This document shows, piece after piece, positions 61,409 to 64,000 of a stretch of DNA of 64,000 nt. The stretch spans positions 7,324,501-7,388,500 of the forward strand of contig NZ_CP125098.1 in the NCBI RefSeq assembly GCF_030020805.1, given 5' to 3'. A program made the translations under genes and the position numbers. The notes below the pieces were generated by a model. It saw only the letters and a list, made by a program, of their open reading frames with translations, did no database searches and was not told the DNA's origin. How positions within the stretch are numbered: position 1 is the stretch's first letter; every line of letters starts with the position of its first letter. The stretch comes from Paenibacillus sp. RC67 (lineage in GTDB: Bacteria > Bacillota > Bacilli > Paenibacillales > NBRC-103111).

Positions 61409-62302
61409 CTATGGATGCTGATGGACCGTCTCTGATTCTGGAGGCGGCTCCTGGAGCAGTCCCGCGTGTAAGGTTAGCAAGTCTTCCAATAGTAGCTCTT
61501 CCTCCACAGCGGTAGGTGCCGACAGCGGAGTCAATGCTGGATCCTCCATCCATAAGCGAATCAGCTCCGCCATTTCACGCGGGTTTTTGGTTGGAATTTG
61601 ATGCTGTGCTCCCGCTATCAGATGGTATGTGCAGTGGGGTATGCGTCTCTGAATCAGATGTGCATAACGATGGAAGCCGGTATCCTTCTCCCCATAAATA
61701 AGAAGCACCGGTTTATGAATGCGGTGAAGCTTGCCAGTGCAATTATAGCCGTAGCTGCATTCAAAATATTGCCGCATACTGCGGATCTGTCCTTGCACCC
61801 CTTTGGAATACAATTGCTTAAAGGTTGACATCATGTCGGCATTTCCCATGGCTATAGCAGCGGATAGCAGCTTTTTACCAGATAGCTTGCACAATTGCAT
61901 GGCCGTCCAAATTCGGGTCTTATTGAACCAATCGCTCACCTCGGACATCGCACTGATAAGGATTCCCCCGAGAATCCGTTCCGGATAGGCAAGCATCCCC
62001 TCCAGCGCTACAGCGCCTCCGGTAGAGTAACCGCATAGCACCGCTTGGGGAATATTTAACGCGTCAAGCAGCTGTAGGATGTCGTCTGCGATAAGCTCGT
62101 ACGTTACTTTTGCCTCCGATTGACCGCTTCTTCCGTGTCCACGGACATCGAATGTTATGACCTGGAACGTGTCCGAAAGCTGCCGCCGCTGATAGGCGAA
62201 CACGTCTCCTGTCAGCATGGGCGGATGAATAAATACAATGGGTACCCCGCTTCCGACCTTTTCGTAAAACAAATTAACTCCGTTAATCTCAACCATCGGC
62301 AT
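61409..62302 (-). CDS. Alpha/beta-hydrolase-fold protein
   Basis: A 297-residue hydrolase. The oxyanion region is PIVFIHPPMLTG, the nucleophile elbow CGYSTGGAVALEG (Ser at about residue 99), the acid is Asp in LLIYGEKDTGFHRY, and the His in GAQHQIPTK. The last 40 residues are an acidic, Leu-rich extension not part of the core fold. Substrate unknown (ester or lipase-like). The ATG at 62302 follows GAGGTG, in preference to a GTG at 62311. Confidence 0.84.
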   Translation of the reverse strand: MPMVEINGVNLFYEKVGSGVPIVFIHPPMLTGDVFAYQRRQLSDTFQVITFDVRGHGRSGQSEAKVTYELIADDILQLLDALNIPQAVLCGYSTGGAVALEGMLAYPERILGGILISAMSEVSDWFNKTRIWTAMQLCKLSGKKLLSAAIAMGNADMMSTFKQLYSKGVQGQIRSMRQYFECSYGYNCTGKLHRIHKPVLLIYGEKDTGFHRYAHLIQRRIPHCTYHLIAGAQHQIPTKNPREMAELIRLWMEDPALTPLSAPTAVEEELLLEDLLTLHAGLLQEPPPESETVHQHP

Positions 62303-62428
62303 GCTGTTCACCTCAATTTAAGGTTTCCAATATTACCCGATAGTCTCTCCGCATTCGCTTAATCAATACATTTTATAAAAGATAATAGTCCGGCTTATTT
62401 TCGCTAAGGATAGAGCTGTATTACCGCT

Positions 62429-62926
62429 TTAGGTGGAGGCAGCGTTGTTATGCCTTTTTTGAATGGCATGCACACCCATCACGACCAATATAAGCTCCTC
62501 CATCGGAATCTTAGAGTGGTTGGATAATGCAAAAGCTCCTGCACCAAAGAAGCCATCGGTTCTCTTAAATTCCGCAACCGTCTCTCCTCCCATCGTGCTT
62601 ACCGTATACTCCCGGGAAAATGCAGGCGATTCAATCTCAAGCTCCCCTTGCGAGCCTTCATACCAGTACCTTTTGGAAAAGAGGGACATCTTGGCCTTGA
62701 GAACGCCGATCTCTTCGCCATAACGGTCGAATACCAGCCAAGCATTAGAGAAAAAACGAAATTTACCGCTGTACGATACGTCTCCCCGCTCATCCAGAAC
62801 ATGAATCCCTGCAGTGAACATACTTTGCAGATTGAGCTCTCCTAGCTTGTCATTATTCTCGTTGACAATATCCGTAAAGCCCGTCGAAAAGAATCGATCC
62901 GAGAAATAGACTGTCTTGGCATCCAT
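62429..62926 (-). CDS. LURP-one-related/tubby-like small protein
   Basis: A 165-residue protein dominated by beta strands (FFSTGFTDIVNE, KLGELNLQSMFTAGIHVLDE, SYSGKFRFFSNAWLVFDRYGEEIG, AFSREYTVST) with a final helix (MEELILVVMGVHAIQKR). This pattern matches the LOR/tubby-like barrel with a central helix found in bacterial phospholipid-scramblase-like proteins. The assignment is by overall pattern only. The ATG at 62926 follows AAAGGAGG. Confidence 0.5.
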   Translation of the reverse strand: MDAKTVYFSDRFFSTGFTDIVNENNDKLGELNLQSMFTAGIHVLDERGDVSYSGKFRFFSNAWLVFDRYGEEIGVLKAKMSLFSKRYWYEGSQGELEIESPAFSREYTVSTMGGETVAEFKRTDGFFGAGAFALSNHSKIPMEELILVVMGVHAIQKRHNNAAST

Positions 62927-63148
62927 TAATGTGACCTCCTTTGTATTTCCTTCCATCTTTTTTCCATTATGTACTTCTTATTACGCTGGCAGGAGTGGAA
63001 ATGTTTCACTAGGAATCGCCCGTCGATAGACGAAATTATTTTCTCTCTACGACTTGGGATAAGTTCGTGCTATGCTGTTACTTAATAGCTTAGCACATGC
63101 TTTCGAAGCAAGTTTTCTCTTCGGCAAAACTCTGAGGACGGTGAAACC

Positions 63149-64000
63149 ATGAACGAAATGAACTCACTGTTAAACGTACAGTTTCAACGCAGCCCTAACA
63201 CAGGAAAAGCCCGCTGCGAGCCAAGCTGGCACTGGCAGCCCCATCAGCCGCTATCCGATTACGATTTATGGTATGCCATGTCGGGAACTGGGAAAATGAC
63301 GATCAACGGAATAGATTATCCCATAGGAAAAGGAACCTGCTTTCTCATCCGTCCAGGAGATGTGCCCGAAACCACACAAGATCCTGAGGACAGGCTGACC
63401 GTCATTTTCATTCATTTTTCCATGATAAATCCGCAAACCGGTGATCTTTGCCAGCCATCGCCTCTACCTGAGCGCTATACCGTCGTTAGCGATACCTTGC
63501 TATTCGAAATGCTGCTGAATCGGCAGCTGCAGATGATTCATGCGCAGGAAGCATGGGAGGATATCGAATTCGACTTGATGATGAAGCAAACGATGCTTCA
63601 TCTATTTCGCTGGCAGAGGACGGATGACTCCCAATCCACTGGTAAGCATAAGCAGCTGATTGCCCGTGTCATCAGCTATATTCGTGAGAACCCGGGCAGA
63701 CGGGCTTCCCACCACGACATAGCGGGACAAGTTCAGCTGTCTCCGGAGTATTTGAGCATTCTATTCAAAAAATATACAGGCACTTCTATCAAACAATATA
63801 TTACCGACGTTCGACTGGAGAGAGCCATGCACCTGCTCATGGAAACACCCATGAACGTATCTCAGGTTGCGGAAGCCTTGGGCTATTCTACCGTTTATTT
63901 GTTCAGCAAGCAGTTCAAAGAGCATTATGGAACTCCGCCTTCCCATTGCAAATGGAAGTCGGAGCCTTCTCAGGCACATGCACGGCCAGATTCATCCAAA
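63149..64000 (+). CDS. AraC-family transcriptional regulator (partial, 3' end off the window)
   Basis: 284 codons to the right edge without a stop. The N-terminal half is a cupin-like sensor (LWYAMSGTGKMTINGIDYPIGKGTCFLIRPGD). The C-terminal half has two helix-turn-helix units: IAGQVQLSPEYLSILFKKYTGTS, then VSQVAEALGYSTVYLFSKQFKEHYGTPPS, the AraC signature. It likely activates a sugar- or siderophore-related gene to the right. The ATG at 63149 follows GAGGACGG. Confidence 0.88.
   Translation, partial: MNEMNSLLNVQFQRSPNTGKARCEPSWHWQPHQPLSDYDLWYAMSGTGKMTINGIDYPIGKGTCFLIRPGDVPETTQDPEDRLTVIFIHFSMINPQTGDLCQPSPLPERYTVVSDTLLFEMLLNRQLQMIHAQEAWEDIEFDLMMKQTMLHLFRWQRTDDSQSTGKHKQLIARVISYIRENPGRRASHHDIAGQVQLSPEYLSILFKKYTGTSIKQYITDVRLERAMHLLMETPMNVSQVAEALGYSTVYLFSKQFKEHYGTPPSHCKWKSEPSQAHARPDSSK

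Overview
The window looks like chromosome of a spore-forming Paenibacillus-type bacterium (order Bacillales). This rests on strong GGAGG ribosome sites, a three-SLH-repeat surface protein, a GerA-type germination gene fragment, a LysM spore-coat-like gene, a YfiT/BstA-type (bacillithiol-linked) protein, and a heterocycloanthracin-type bacteriocin locus. It is a gene-dense stretch of ordinary chromosome; no integrase, transposase, rRNA, tRNA or CRISPR array was seen. Both ends cut through genes: a CsoR-type copper repressor at the left and an AraC-family regulator at the right.

Left part (1-18.3 kb): csoR (partial), an MHYT-GGDEF-EAL cyclic-di-GMP protein, mntH with an MntR-like operator, a Gfo/Idh/MocA oxidoreductase, a phytoene-desaturase-like flavoprotein, yfiT with a His-rich membrane protein, a PfkB sugar kinase, a 25-residue CDGSH-like iron-sulfur mini-protein under a Fur box, a PadR regulator with its operator, cheY, a frameshifted LysM gene, a 32-residue membrane peptide, aspA, a PP2C-type phosphatase and a two-part ThrE exporter.

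Bacteriocin locus (18.4-25.8 kb, all on the minus strand): a precursor with a 90-residue frame carrying 16 Cys in an (H-N-C) repeat, a ThiF-like maturation protein, an E1-like/YcaO cyclodehydratase ending in a PxPxP motif, and a double-length SagB-type dehydrogenase. Upstream lies a 21-bp tandem-repeat gene for a Gly/Gln/His/Trp-rich protein whose frame is broken by one extra C. Downstream lies a roughly 250-bp imperfect foldback sequence. No transporter, protease or immunity gene is recognisable inside the locus.

Iron/heme locus (27.9-33.6 kb): a near-perfect Fur box precedes a small secreted NEAT-like protein and a 1651-residue NEAT/helical-repeat/SLH surface protein, which together look like a haem capture and relay system. 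Two of its modules are an almost exact 630-bp tandem duplication. Before it sit namA (old yellow enzyme) and a divergent HxlR regulator.

Right part (33.7-64 kb): a metallo-beta-lactamase-fold phosphodiesterase, a lipoprotein, a sugar isomerase/oxidoreductase pair with a divergent AraC regulator, a CzrA-like ArsR regulator with a Zn/Cd P-type ATPase, a 32-residue-repeat coiled-coil protein, a run of small enzymes (YqeK-like, P-loop kinase, HAD), two tandem TPR glycosyltransferases next to a 1060-residue secreted Ig/cadherin-like protein (a possible glycoprotein cassette), ugpA-ugpE-ugpB without an ATPase gene, several small membrane proteins, a GerA remnant, a chemoreceptor, a GreA-like protein preceded by a short coupled ORF and a terminator-like hairpin, an HPr-kinase-like protein with a changed signature, and an alpha/beta hydrolase.
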